A stretch of 64,000 nucleotides of DNA. Source: Aquimarina sp. ERC-38 (GTDB lineage: Bacteria > Bacteroidota > Bacteroidia > Flavobacteriales > Flavobacteriaceae). The position numbers and the translations under genes are program-made. Positions 1-9,357 of the stretch are shown here, piece after piece. Every line of letters starts with the position of its first letter. Within the stretch, counting starts at the first letter, position 1. Location: positions 3,949,501 through 4,013,500 of the forward strand of contig NZ_CP098511.1 in assembly GCF_026222555.1 (NCBI RefSeq), in the 5' to 3' direction. A model generated the notes under the pieces. That model saw only the letters and a program-made list of their open reading frames with translations. It searched no databases and had not been told where the DNA came from.

Positions 1-1115
1 TTAAGATCTGCGGTTTTGCTACTCATCTCCATAAAATTACGATAAGATAACTCTGCAATTGCATCAGCATTAGGCTTACGGGATTCTTGATATGCTTCAA
101 ATATAGCTTGCCAATTATTATCACTATGTGCTTCGATCAAATCATCTAGTACCAGAATATCTTCAAAACCGGCATTCATCCCCTGTCCATAAAAAGGAAC
201 TACCGCATGTGCCGAATCTCCTACTAAAGCCACCTTATCCCAGTAAGTCCAAGGATAGCATTTCATAGTAACCAGTGCACTAGTTGGATTTTTATTAAAA
301 TCTTCTAATAAAGTAGGCATGAAATCCAGCGTATCCGGAAAATGTTTTTCCCAGAACCTTTGAACCTTATCTCTACTTGTTAGTTGTTCAAAAGAATTAT
401 GACCTTCATGAGGCATAAACAAAGTACAGGTAAAACTTCCATCCAGGTTAGGTAATGCGATTAACATAAATTTACCTCTGGGCCAGATATGTAAGGAGTT
501 TTTATTCAAACGATGGCTTCCGTCAGCTGCCGGTGGAATATGTAATTCCTTATACCCGGCATCTAGAAAATCCTGTGAATAATCAAACCGGCTACGGCGT
601 TGCATTTTATGGCGAACCCGTGAAAATGCACCGTCACAACCAAAAATCATATCGTATTGATACTCTTGCCACTCGCTCTTTTCGGATTCCCCTGTATATA
701 ATTTTGCTTCCGGAAGGTTAACATCCCAGACTTTTTCGTTAAATTTAAATGTAACCCCTTGTTGTTCGGCCAGATTAATCATTTGTTTATTAAGCACCCC
801 CCGGGAGATAGAAAATATGGCTTCTCCTTCTTTTCCGTAATACTGGTAATACTCATCCTGCCCGTTGACGTGAATAGCTCGTTTATCCATAGGGATTCCC
901 AACTTCCGGACTTCTTCCCCAATGCCAATTCGATCCAGGGTTTTCCAACCTCTTGCGGACATGGCTAAATTAATAGACCTACCGCTAAAGTTAATTTCTC
1001 TAATATCGGGCCTTCGGTCAAAAACGCTAACCGTATGATTTCTTTTTTTTAGGTACATGGCAAGCAGAGAACCAACCAGCCCGCTACCTACAATGGCAAT
1101 ATTACGTGTTTGCAT
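1..1115 (-). CDS. kmo: Kynurenine 3-monooxygenase, 3' end cut off by the window
   Basis: FAD-dependent aromatic hydroxylase that turns kynurenine into 3-hydroxykynurenine with NADPH and O2, a step of tryptophan breakdown towards quinolinate/NAD. The start is the ATG at 1113-1115 and the frame stays open to base 1, giving about 371 residues; the C-terminus lies outside the window. The N-terminus has the Rossmann motif GSGLVG (residues 10-15). Near residues 299-318 sit GDSAHAVVPF and GQGMNAGFED, the FAD/ribityl motif in the form typical of kynurenine monooxygenases rather than generic salicylate-type hydroxylases. The gene is transcribed in the same direction as the methyltransferase upstream of it, but 214 bp separate them, so they may be independent. 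Confidence 0.9.
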   Translation of the reverse strand, partial: MQTRNIAIVGSGLVGSLLAMYLKKRNHTVSVFDRRPDIREINFSGRSINLAMSARGWKTLDRIGIGEEVRKLGIPMDKRAIHVNGQDEYYQYYGKEGEAIFSISRGVLNKQMINLAEQQGVTFKFNEKVWDVNLPEAKLYTGESEKSEWQEYQYDMIFGCDGAFSRVRHKMQRRSRFDYSQDFLDAGYKELHIPPAADGSHRLNKNSLHIWPRGKFMLIALPNLDGSFTCTLFMPHEGHNSFEQLTSRDKVQRFWEKHFPDTLDFMPTLLEDFNKNPTSALVTMKCYPWTYWDKVALVGDSAHAVVPFYGQGMNAGFEDILVLDDLIEAHSDNNWQAIFEAYQESRKPNADAIAELSYRNFMEMSSKTADL

Positions 1116-1329
1116 AAAGTATGTTAAGAGTAACCGAAGCATTCAGGAAATTAAGAAGAACCCCCGAGTTTTAATGCCTTCGATTAATTATTGATCGGGA
1201 ATTACCTTTGTCTTTAAATAAAAAGGGAAAACCGGAAAAATGGCATACATTAAAACCTTCGGCAAAAATAAGAAAAATTATACAGTTGCCGGTTGATTAC
1301 CTATCCGGACCTATGATCACCTGTACAAA

Positions 1330-2130
1330 CTACTGTTTAATAGCTTTAATTTCAAATAATAAAGGATATAAAGACGGCTTTTGAATAAAAAGGCCATTAC
1401 TAATTTGAGTCAAATCAGAAAAGATAGGATAAGGCGTTTCATAATGTTCATTCAGAAAACTAAGTTGTAAGCCGGCATCAATTAGCGCATTGACTACGTC
1501 TCCCAGACCGTGGTTCCAGGTACATTCACTTCCGGTAAGGTTAGCGGTTTTATCCGCATAAGACCCCTTTACTACTTCTTCTATAACATCGCTACTGCTA
1601 TATGTATGTACTGGCGACATTATTGAACTCTCATGGTCAAACATCCAGCATATCGGATGAAACTCTACCATATAAAAAATACCTCCGTGCCTTAGTTTGG
1701 CTGCAATAATTTGTCCCCATTCGGTAAGGTCCGGTAACCAGTTGATTACTCCGTAACTAGTAAAAACAATATCAAAGGTATCTTCGACTAACTTTGGAGT
1801 ATCCAATACGTTTCCACATACAAAATCTGCTTGTAAAGCATTTGTTTCAGCTAATTTCCGCGCTGTTTGTATCGCAGTTTCCGAAAGGTCAATCCCGGTA
1901 CATATTGCTCCCTTCCTACTCCAACTTAGAGTATCTAACCCAAAATGACATTGCAAATGCAGTAATTTTTCACCTCTAACTTCTCCTAATGCTTGTAGTT
2001 CAAAAGCTTGTAAAGTACTTTCTCCCTTATTAAAACCTTTAACGTTATAAAACTCACTTTCTAGGTGCATTGGAACTCTAGCATCCCATGACTTTTGGTT
2101 AACATTAAAATAACGATTGTATTTTTTCAT
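1330..2130 (-). CDS. Class I SAM-dependent methyltransferase
   Basis: Predicted small-molecule methyltransferase of 266 residues. Motif I reads LHLQCHFGLDTLSW (about residues 57-70), where a glycine-rich loop binds S-adenosylmethionine; the acidic end of strand 2 is GIDLS (79-83), and a VFTSYGVINW stretch follows as motif IV. The central fold is that of Methyltransf_11/25 proteins. The substrate cannot be told from sequence. The gene starts at an ATG directly after a 600-bp non-coding stretch and probably forms its own transcription unit. The LHLQCHFG variant of motif I is common in uncharacterised Bacteroidota methyltransferases. Confidence 0.8.
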   Translation of the reverse strand: MKKYNRYFNVNQKSWDARVPMHLESEFYNVKGFNKGESTLQAFELQALGEVRGEKLLHLQCHFGLDTLSWSRKGAICTGIDLSETAIQTARKLAETNALQADFVCGNVLDTPKLVEDTFDIVFTSYGVINWLPDLTEWGQIIAAKLRHGGIFYMVEFHPICWMFDHESSIMSPVHTYSSSDVIEEVVKGSYADKTANLTGSECTWNHGLGDVVNALIDAGLQLSFLNEHYETPYPIFSDLTQISNGLFIQKPSLYPLLFEIKAIKQ

Positions 2131-2249
2131 TTATCAGGCTTTTAACAGCAAATATCAGCAACTTCCGGTAGTTTTAAAGAAAATTAAATGGATAAGCGCA
2201 AATTAGAACTTACCTATACCATAAAAGGTATTCAAAATATTTTAGAAAT

Positions 2250-2411
2250 GAAGTGGTTTAAAATTTTTCTGATTGAAGCGAAAAATAGGTATTTTTAGCT
2301 TAATTGAAATCATTTTTCAGTTGCATAGCCGTAGCTACGGAACTTAAAAATGATAAAAAGTAAGTGAAAAAGAACATTTTGCAGCCAATTAAGGAAAGTT
2401 TAAACAACTTC
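2250..2411. repeat. Nested palindromic intergenic element (MITE/REP-like)
   Basis: Three concentric inverted repeats surround a perfect 12-bp palindrome. The outer arms are GAAGTGGTTTAAA (2250-2262) and GTTTAAACAACTTC (2398-2411), matching with one mismatch. Next come CTTAATTG (2299-2306) with CAATTAAG (2386-2393), then ATCATTTTT (2309-2317) with AAAAATGAT (2346-2354). The core CCGTAGCTACGG lies at 2329-2340. The DNA or its RNA could fold into one long branched hairpin. It lies in the 600-bp gap between the methyltransferase and the flavin reductase, which otherwise shows only AT-rich sequence and one tiny ORF. A small non-autonomous mobile element is the simplest reading; a structured RNA is possible. 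Confidence 0.5.
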
Positions 2412-2590
2412 AATAATAATCATCAAAGTTGATGACAAAATACAGACCATTCATTATCCCAATTAAACTTACCAAATAACATATTACCTAGTAAGCCTTA
2501 AAGTTCAAAAGCTATAGATATACACTTAAAAGTAAAATATATGGAATATTCTGAAAGGTAATAACAAGAATTAAAATAATTAAAGCAGAA

Positions 2591-2719
2591 ATGAAATCTA
2601 AAAATTTAAAACAAAGAATAATCCTTGAAAAGCTTTCGCAGCGACAGGATATTTTGGCTAAAAGAATTAACTATTTATTACTATGGTACCGTACTAATGT
2701 AAAGAGTATACCTAAATAA
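2591..2719 (+). CDS. Possible 42-residue basic peptide
   Basis: A short open frame starting with ATG and ending in TAA 12 bp before the flavin reductase start. The product is lysine- and arginine-rich with a central hydrophobic patch (RINYLLLWYR) and resembles no family I know. It could be a leader peptide, a small helix-turn protein or chance; length and base composition alone do not decide. Confidence 0.2.
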   Translation: MKSKNLKQRIILEKLSQRQDILAKRINYLLLWYRTNVKSIPK

Positions 2720-2731
2720 GAAACTTTATAT

Positions 2732-3370
2732 TTGAATATGAAACATTTTTCCCAAGAAGAATTACTAACAGCCCCATCTCGCTATAGGGCGAACCTTATT
2801 AATAGTTGTACCGGATATAAATCCTGTAATCTAATTGCAACGCAAAATCAAAAGGGTATTACCAATGTTGCTATTTTTAATTCTGTTATCCATATAGGCA
2901 GTAATCCGCCGATGTTAGGTTTTATTTTACGACCGTTAAGCGTACCCAGACATACCTATGCTAATTTTAAGGAAAATGAGTATTTTACCGTAAATCAAGT
3001 GCCTCATAATCAAATTGAAAAGGCACATCAGACCGCAGCAAAGTATAAGGAAGGAGCTTCAGAATTTAAAGCAACCGGGTTAAAAGAAGAATATCTTAAT
3101 AATTTTAAAGCGCCTTATGTAAGTTCCAGTCCGATCAAACTAGGGTGTCGTTATCTTAATGAATGTGTCATTAAAGAAAATAATACTTTATTAATTATAG
3201 GTGGTATCGAAGAACTTTACATAGATGAAACTATAATAACAAAAGATGGTTGGGTAGACCTTACCCAAGCAGAAACGGCTGCTTGTATTGGATTAGACGG
3301 GTATGCCCTGCCGGAACTTCTTGCCCGGTTTAGTTATGCAAAGCCAGAAGAACCCGTACAGAAAATTTAG
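2732..3370 (+). CDS. Flavin reductase family protein (FMN-binding split barrel)
   Basis: A 212-residue protein of the flavin reductase-like (DIM6/NTAB) family, which binds FMN in a split beta-barrel and usually reduces flavin with NAD(P)H for a partner oxygenase. Visible family features are the N-terminal stretch NLIATQNQKGITNVAIFNS, the strand MLGFILRPL followed by RHTYANFKENEYFTVN, and KLGCRYLNE near residue 140. The start ATG is 16 bp after a putative 42-residue ORF. No flavin-dependent oxygenase partner lies beside it; the kynurenine monooxygenase 1.6 kb away reduces its own FAD, so a link is not implied. The IS701-like element lies just downstream, convergent. Confidence 0.85.
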   Translation: MNMKHFSQEELLTAPSRYRANLINSCTGYKSCNLIATQNQKGITNVAIFNSVIHIGSNPPMLGFILRPLSVPRHTYANFKENEYFTVNQVPHNQIEKAHQTAAKYKEGASEFKATGLKEEYLNNFKAPYVSSSPIKLGCRYLNECVIKENNTLLIIGGIEELYIDETIITKDGWVDLTQAETAACIGLDGYALPELLARFSYAKPEEPVQKI

Positions 3371-3513
3371 CTAGCATATAAGGTAAAAACACTAAAAGTA
3401 AGTAACACTTAGGACAGCGTGTATGGTGTTTTACCACTTGATTACACTACAGCATTAGTTTTATATATTAATACTATACTCTCTTATCTTTATTTTAATC
3501 CTACTTTGTCATC

Positions 3514-4808
3514 TTATGTTTTATAGTTTTTATTTTGATCTCTTAGAAGTTGGTTGATGTATCTTTTATGCTGTTTTAGAATAATGTTTATAGCTACTTG
3601 AGGTTTTTCTATTTTTGTTTTTATACATAGGCACACGATTTTTCTTAGGGTTGGTGCTGTATACTTTTGATCTTTAGTTTCTATTTTTAGTTTAGCAATC
3701 AACAGCATTGCCATCATACAAATTGCCATGTGGTTATGAAAACCATGCCATCCCCTAATTTGATAGTCTCCCATTCCCACTAGGTTTTTCCCTTCTTTAA
3801 AAATTTGCTCGATAAATATTCTTTGTCCTTGCTTTTGCGCTAGCTCTTTGATGTGGTCGTTTTCCATATTTGTCAAGGAATATTTAGTTTTTCCATCGGT
3901 ATCTTTTCGAACCAGTAGTACCAAATCTAACCACTTGTTTTCACGGGTAAGAATTTGCACTTTGGCATAGTGGAACTTTGCTTTGAGAGTTCCTTTGGTT
4001 GATTCTCGAATTGTGATGTGTTCAAAATCATCTTCCAATAAGTTGGCGGTGTATTTGTCTACCCTGCATTTTTCATTTGGATCGTAATTGAAATAGATCA
4101 AATGGTCACTGCGGATATCCCCTATAAAATCAATACGGGCACCTATCAAATAGTCTAACAAAAAAGTAGCATTGCCATACAACGCATCGAAGTTCACGTA
4201 ATCGAAGGCAACCCCTTTGATCTTTGCCTGTTCTATGATCTGCCATGCTATCTCTGGCTTGCTACAATGTTTTTGATCCTTAGGGATATTGCATTTGTCT
4301 CTTCTCAAACTATCACAATCCCATTCCTTTGGCATAAATAGGCGCATATCAATAGGGGCGTAATTTATGCCTTGCGAAAGGCCTGCTGCGACGGCTACTT
4401 GTCCATTATCTGTCTTACCAATACAGCCTAAATATTGTCTAGAAACACAAGCTGACATTTTACCTTTTTTACGAAAACCTACCTCGTCTATCAGTAGCGC
4501 AGTTGGTTGTTTGCCCTTGGCAAAGAGCTGTGAGGCCTCCATAGCTACTTGATCCATTAAGCCCTCATACGACCAATGACCACTATTGATAAAATGATTG
4601 ATACTTTGCTGATCCAAACACGACAAGTGGTCTGCAATATTCTGACAGTTAGCTGTCTTCTTCTCTAATTTAAAAAGTGATTGAAAATAATCGAATGCAT
4701 GTTGCCCGTAAGAGAACTTGACAATCTTAAAATGGGTGCTGAAATTTAAAAAGAAGGAGTTAAGGTTCGATTCAATAAACCCCAGAAATTCTGAATTCCT
4801 GGAATCAT
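3514..4808 (-). pseudogene. IS701-family DDE transposase with an N-terminal frameshift
   Basis: Codes for a DDE transposase of the IS701/DDE_5 type: LLIDEVGFRKKGKMSACVSR carries the first Asp, then RQYLGCIGKTDNGQVAV, VNFDALYG with the second Asp, and IFIEQIFKEGKN with the Glu near the C-terminus. The only start codon in the main frame is a TTG at 4626, far inside the protein; codons upstream to the stop at 4828-4830 clearly continue the protein (GFIESNLNSFFLNFSTHFK). An ATG at 4806-4808 is in another frame. Removing eight bases (about 4792-4799) joins the two frames and gives MIPEFLGFIES at the N-terminus, about 428 residues. The intact downstream frame could only be translated from the weak TTG. 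Confidence 0.7.
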
Positions 4809-4874
4809 TTTTTTTGGTGGATACTATCTATTGTAGCCCACTTTTGTTTACTTTGTGAAACATAAATTTTTGCA

Positions 4875-4927
4875 GGGGCAAAATAATGTGTTTATTATCA
4901 TTCACAAAATGTTTTGCCCCTTTTTTT
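4875..4927 (+). terminator. Hairpin with T-run inside the IS701-like right end
   Basis: GGGGCAAAA (4875-4883) pairs perfectly with TTTTGCCCC (4912-4920), followed by seven T (4921-4927). Read on the plus strand it has the shape of an intrinsic terminator, though with a long 28-base loop. On the minus strand the same stem would form in the transposase leader, so it may also hide the transposase start when transcription enters from outside, as in other insertion sequences. Confidence 0.5.
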
Positions 4928-4950
4928 CTAAGATGACAAAGTAGAATTAA

Positions 4951-5444
4951 GATATGGAGCGGAATAATCTTGCGATTTTGACTTTTTCCTTAAATCTTAC
5001 TTTTATTGAATTTTAAGCAATATTTTAACGACAATCTCCCTATGTCAAATAGATAAAACCACTAATTGTATCGGTAAGATACGCAATTACCGTAAATAAC
5101 TTCATAAGAGAGCATATTTTTCCTAAGGTTCCATTTGAGCTTTTTCTAAATTATCTTTATCAAAAAGTCCATTTTACTAATTATTTAATAAAAAATAGCT
5201 GTTAATTTTCTAATAATATAGGCAAATAACAATTTTTAATTAATAATTTTGAACCCGTGTTCATCGTCTAATTCTTAAAATTTAAATAATGCTATAGAAA
5301 ATTAAATAAAAAAACTAACACGTATGGTTTTAAACATACATCACTTTCAAATTAAAAACAAGAAACAGCTATTTTATCACACTCTTTTTTAAAATTTAAT
5401 AAGAAAAAGACTACACTATTAACTTACAAACTATAACTAAAAAC
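4951..5444. other. Non-coding gap before the beta-helix gene
   Basis: About 490 bp of very AT-rich sequence. I see no ORF of useful length, no RNA gene and no convincing TTTG/TAnnTTTG promoter pair. It presumably holds the promoter and a long leader of the beta-helix protein gene. Confidence 0.5.
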
Positions 5445-7538
5445 ATGAACTCAACTATTATCTCTCAAGGACTTAACCTTAAAAAGTCCATGATCTATTG
5501 CTTTCTTTTATGTTCCTTCTTATCGTTGGAACAGGCATTAGCAAAAACCTGGCCCTTTAGTAAAAATCAAAATGGGATTCAATTACAAAGTTTAATTGAC
5601 CGGGCGGCCCCTGGGGATATCATTAGATTTACCGATGCCGGTAATTATGATTTGAGCGGTAAAGTGATTACCGTAAACAAAGCAATAATCTTTAGAGGAG
5701 CTAGTCCTGAAACTGATTATAATGTAAATACAAGAGGTAGTTCCGGTATTAGAACCGTACTTACTAATGTAATGTCTTTTGCAATTCGGTCAAATAACAT
5801 AAGATTTGTAAACTTAAAAATTGAAGCAACAAATAATAACGTGGTCTTAATAGACGGTCGTTCTCAGAAATATAATACTAATTTTAGGTCGCCGGGGTAT
5901 GTTGCCGATGATCAGTATTCAGGGATTGGTTTTAACAACGTTGAATTGTCCGGAGGATTTTATAGCTGTTTTGCCGGTAATGGGATGCAGGTAGAATTTA
6001 GAAATGTATCTTTTTTGGATTTTGGGAGAATAGGATATATTAACGATCGTAGAACACGAGTAAGTAAAATGAGGCAAGCTACATTCTTAAGATGTAGATT
6101 TAGACCTGCATCACCTAACGGACAATTTAGCTTTGATAGTAGAGGAATTTCACTAGATGCAGGTAATACTTCATTCCCCGTAGTATGGAATGCAGAAAAC
6201 ACCAGTATCCGCGAATGCCGTTTTGAGAATACCGGAATTGCCATTTCAAGGGTTAGAAGCGTTAGTATTCAAGGAAATACTTTCTTTGATGATAATGCTT
6301 ATGTTGATATGATTCATGTAGAAGAATTTTCTAATAATATTACTATTGATAACAACCGTTTTGATTGTAGTGCTCAAACTACTCGAAGGGATTTTGAACG
6401 AAGTAGGATTATTACCCTAGATTCCGAATTACAAATAGTAACTGGTATTTCCATTAAAAATAATACGGTAACCGGACAGTATAACTTTTTTATTAGTGGG
6501 TATGCTCCAAATAATGTAAGTATTATCAACAACAACCTCCTTCAGTCGGAACCATTTAACCTTGATATCATCAATTTAAAGTATTATGAAAATAGAGATA
6601 AAACCGGAGAAGGCATGGCAGCTAATCAGGAGTTTGTTTCCAGAAATATTGTGATCAGAGGAAACACCGGTTTTGAAAAAGGAAGCAGAGGTTGTCAAAT
6701 AAACGTACCAAAGAATGGTGGAGGTAATAAGGTCGACTTATCACAATTTGCGCCTGGAAAAGTGACTATGACTAAACTTGATAATCCCGTAGCATTAAGA
6801 GGTAACGGTATCTATGAGATTGTAAATGCAGGTAATACTAAGAGAAAGTTGGCATCAGATGGTAACAATGTTGCTTTGTATACTAAGGATGCCAGTGTAG
6901 ATGATAATAGTGTAAAATGGCGGTTAACCTGGATTGATCCGTATTACTATTATATTAGAAACGTAGGGAACAACAGGCTTTTAGAAACCCATAAAGGCTA
7001 TACGGAAAAAGAAATATTAGATAACCTTCCTGAAAATGTGTATCCGTTTTTAGCCTTTAAAGGTGCAAGATTTCCAAGGTGGATATTAAGAAAAGGAGGA
7101 CGTAACGGTTTATTTAAAATTTTACCGGCAGGAAATGAAAAGCAGTCCGTTCTTGCCATGACAGGAGTTACTCCGGTACTAAAAATGCATAAGAAATTTA
7201 ATCCGGAAGGTTCTCGTTCTATTCAGGAACCTAATAATTTCGGGCGATGGTGGATTTTACCTTCATCTGTGTCAAGAAGCGCGGATAACCTGGAGGAAAG
7301 TGGTACGGAAGGCTTATTAGTAACACTTGATTTGACTAGTGATATTGCTTCTTTATATTTTGAAGATGAAAGCACTCCTATGGTTCAGGTAACTCTTTAC
7401 AACGCAGCAGGTATACCGGTACTAAAAGATAATATTTATACCCATACAGATAATGCCATAGATGTATCACAATTAGCTGGCGGAATATATATAGCACGTA
7501 CTTCTAACAGTTTGGTAAAAAAATTGGTTGTAAAATAG
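5445..7538 (+). CDS. Secreted right-handed beta-helix protein with beta-trefoil-like region and T9SS sorting domain
   Basis: A 697-residue exported protein. The N-terminus has a basic start and a hydrophobic stretch (MIYCFLLCSFLSLEQALA) typical of a signal peptide. Residues about 40-420 show the repeated short strands and asparagine ladders of a right-handed parallel beta-helix (for example VSIQGNTFFDDN, ITIDNNRFDC, ISIKNNTVTG). Residues about 440-610 have aromatic-rich repeats (KWRLTWIDPYYYYIRN) resembling a ricin-type beta-trefoil. The last 70 residues (VTLYNAAGIPVLKDN ... GGIYIARTSNSLVKKLVVK) match a type IX secretion C-terminal sorting domain, so the protein should reach the cell surface or medium. 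Polysaccharide lyase activity (PL6-like) is possible, but I see no diagnostic catalytic motif. Confidence 0.8.
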   Translation: MNSTIISQGLNLKKSMIYCFLLCSFLSLEQALAKTWPFSKNQNGIQLQSLIDRAAPGDIIRFTDAGNYDLSGKVITVNKAIIFRGASPETDYNVNTRGSSGIRTVLTNVMSFAIRSNNIRFVNLKIEATNNNVVLIDGRSQKYNTNFRSPGYVADDQYSGIGFNNVELSGGFYSCFAGNGMQVEFRNVSFLDFGRIGYINDRRTRVSKMRQATFLRCRFRPASPNGQFSFDSRGISLDAGNTSFPVVWNAENTSIRECRFENTGIAISRVRSVSIQGNTFFDDNAYVDMIHVEEFSNNITIDNNRFDCSAQTTRRDFERSRIITLDSELQIVTGISIKNNTVTGQYNFFISGYAPNNVSIINNNLLQSEPFNLDIINLKYYENRDKTGEGMAANQEFVSRNIVIRGNTGFEKGSRGCQINVPKNGGGNKVDLSQFAPGKVTMTKLDNPVALRGNGIYEIVNAGNTKRKLASDGNNVALYTKDASVDDNSVKWRLTWIDPYYYYIRNVGNNRLLETHKGYTEKEILDNLPENVYPFLAFKGARFPRWILRKGGRNGLFKILPAGNEKQSVLAMTGVTPVLKMHKKFNPEGSRSIQEPNNFGRWWILPSSVSRSADNLEESGTEGLLVTLDLTSDIASLYFEDESTPMVQVTLYNAAGIPVLKDNIYTHTDNAIDVSQLAGGIYIARTSNSLVKKLVVK

Positions 7539-7750
7539 AAGTATATTTTAAGATTTAATCTTTTATATTGCTTAGGTATACGAAGTATTTCAATATTTAA
7601 AACGCATTTACTCCTTCCCCCCGAAGGGAGAAATGTCTTAAACAGTTGGAATAACTCCTCCTTTAAATAAGGGAATTAAAGTAAAGTATCGTATAGGCAC
7701 CTACCCTAAGATAGTATATTTAGAAGATTATAATTATAGTAAAACGGATT

Positions 7751-7778
7751 AAGGCCACCTATTTTTGGGTGGCCTTTT
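7751..7778 (+). terminator. Intrinsic terminator after the beta-helix gene region
   Basis: AAGGCCACC (7751-7759) and GGTGGCCTT (7768-7776) form a 9-bp stem with an 8-base loop, followed by T residues. It lies in the 429-bp gap 7539-7967; the rest of this gap holds only weak GGAG/CTCC repeats near 7610-7680 and AT-rich sequence. Confidence 0.75.
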
Positions 7779-7967
7779 CTTCTGTTATTTCTAACGATAT
7801 ATCCTCAAATTCTGATGATCTATAATGAAAGGAATATAAAATGGCATAGAAGAATCCTATTCTTTTATGTTGAATTAGCTATATAAACCCACTAAATTTA
7901 TCAAAACCTTAAGAATATCCCGAAGTACCAAGGTTGTTTTCCTATTTTAAAACTTCTATTTTTACAT

Positions 7968-9353
7968 ATGCCGTTATCTGTAGAAACCCTGCAAAAAATT
8001 CCGCAATTTGACGGAGTTCCGGATCAGCAATTACAATGGCTGATCGATAAATCCAGTTGTACTTCTTATGTAAAAGGTGAATATATTTTTACCAAAGGTG
8101 ATCCTATTGATTCGTTATTTATTATCCTAAAGGGACATATTGAGATCAAATTAGAACAAAACGGAAATTACAAATTGGTTACTAAAATGACCGATCATCA
8201 TATTGGCGGACTCCTCCCCTTTTCTAGGGCTAGCGTTGCTATTGGATTCGGTGAAGTAGTCAAAAAATCTGACGTGTTAATTCTTGAAGAAAAATATTTT
8301 AGGGAAATGGTTGCGCATCACTATGAACTAACCGAGAGTTTTGTTCATAAAATGACTTCACGGGTTCGGGAATTTACTAAAAGTAACGTACAAGCAGAAA
8401 AGATGATGGCTTTAGGAAAGCTTTCTGCTGGCCTGGCTCATGAATTGAATAATCCGGCTTCTGCCATATTACGAAGTGCCAAGTTATTAAAAGCACATCT
8501 GGCCAATGTACCGGAAAAATTTAAACGATTGGCTTCCCTTAGAGCAAGTGAAGAAGAAATTGATGTGATTAATACCATCGTTTTTGATCATATTAAAACC
8601 CGCAACCATAAACAATTAAAGTTATCCGAGCGCAGCATTAAAGAAGATGAGTTGGAATTCTGGTTAGAAGAACACGGGGTAGAAGATGCTTTTGAGCTTA
8701 CGGAAACCCTACTTGATTTTCAGGTAGACAAAGATGATTTGCAAAAAATGTACGATTCTTCCGGACCTGGTAATTTTTCAAGTGCGATCGAGTGGGTTGA
8801 AAATGTGTTAACCACTGAAAAGATTGTGGATGAAATTAAAGAAGCTTCAGATAGAATTTCAAATCTGGTTAACTCCATAAAAACTTATACGCATATGGAT
8901 CAATCACCTGAAAAGGTGGCTACAGACATCCACAAAGGTTTAAGTAGTACGCTTACCATGCTTAACCATAAGTTAAAGAAAAAGAATATTGAATTAAAAA
9001 CGGAATTTGCAGAGAATCTTCCTGAACCTAAAATACTGGTCAGTGAAATTAATCAGGTATGGACAAACTTGATAGACAACGCCATTGATGCGCTCGAACC
9101 TTCCGGAGTATTAACAATTAAGACTAGTGAAGAAAATAATACTATAAAAACTGAAATTATAGACAACGGTAAAGGAATTTCAGAAGAAAATATAGACCGC
9201 ATCTTTGATCCTTTTTTTACTACCAAACCTATTGGAGCCGGAACCGGAATGGGCCTGGAAGTAGTACAACGTATTGTACAGCAACATCAGGGCACCATTG
9301 AGGTAGTCAGCAAACCAGGACATACCGTATTTACCGTTTGTTTACCGATATAA
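7968..9353 (+). CDS. Histidine kinase with N-terminal cyclic-nucleotide-binding domain
   Basis: A soluble 461-residue sensor kinase with no membrane segment. Residues 1-140 form a cNMP-binding-type domain (GEYIFTKGDPIDSLFIILKGHIEIKL), although the phosphate-binding cassette is not clearly canonical, so the ligand is open. The dimerisation/phosphoacceptor box is KLSAGLAHELNNPASAIL with His158. The ATPase domain shows the N box NQVWTNLIDNAIDAL, G1 DNGKGIS, F box DPFFTTK and G2 GTGMGLEVV. It is followed four bases later by the receiver/thioredoxin-reductase fusion gene, which is its obvious partner. This pair is recurrent in bacteria in fused or split forms; here the cNMP domain is on the kinase, while in related proteins it sits on the reductase. 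Confidence 0.88.
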   Translation: MPLSVETLQKIPQFDGVPDQQLQWLIDKSSCTSYVKGEYIFTKGDPIDSLFIILKGHIEIKLEQNGNYKLVTKMTDHHIGGLLPFSRASVAIGFGEVVKKSDVLILEEKYFREMVAHHYELTESFVHKMTSRVREFTKSNVQAEKMMALGKLSAGLAHELNNPASAILRSAKLLKAHLANVPEKFKRLASLRASEEEIDVINTIVFDHIKTRNHKQLKLSERSIKEDELEFWLEEHGVEDAFELTETLLDFQVDKDDLQKMYDSSGPGNFSSAIEWVENVLTTEKIVDEIKEASDRISNLVNSIKTYTHMDQSPEKVATDIHKGLSSTLTMLNHKLKKKNIELKTEFAENLPEPKILVSEINQVWTNLIDNAIDALEPSGVLTIKTSEENNTIKTEIIDNGKGISEENIDRIFDPFFTTKPIGAGTGMGLEVVQRIVQQHQGTIEVVSKPGHTVFTVCLPI

Positions 9354-9357
9354 AGTT

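Larger units (their letters stand above)
3499..4946 (-). mobile_element. IS701-like insertion sequence with terminal repeats and TTAA target duplication
   Basis: The ends form an inverted repeat: CTACTTTGTCATCTTA at 3501-3516 and its exact complement at 4929-4944, extendable by two bases outward with one mismatch. The tetranucleotide TTAA occurs directly outside both ends (3495-3498 and 4947-4950), fitting the 4-bp YTNA-type target duplication I recall for the IS701 family. The element is about 1.45 kb and carries one transposase gene on the minus strand. A strong hairpin sits inside its right end. With a preserved target duplication and perfect inner repeats the insertion looks fairly young, although its transposase frame is damaged. 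Confidence 0.75.

Noticed and set aside
7605..7690. GGGAGG/CCTCCC-rich repeats, also near 36060-36170
   Set aside because: They resemble each other loosely, but no common unit or end could be defined by eye.
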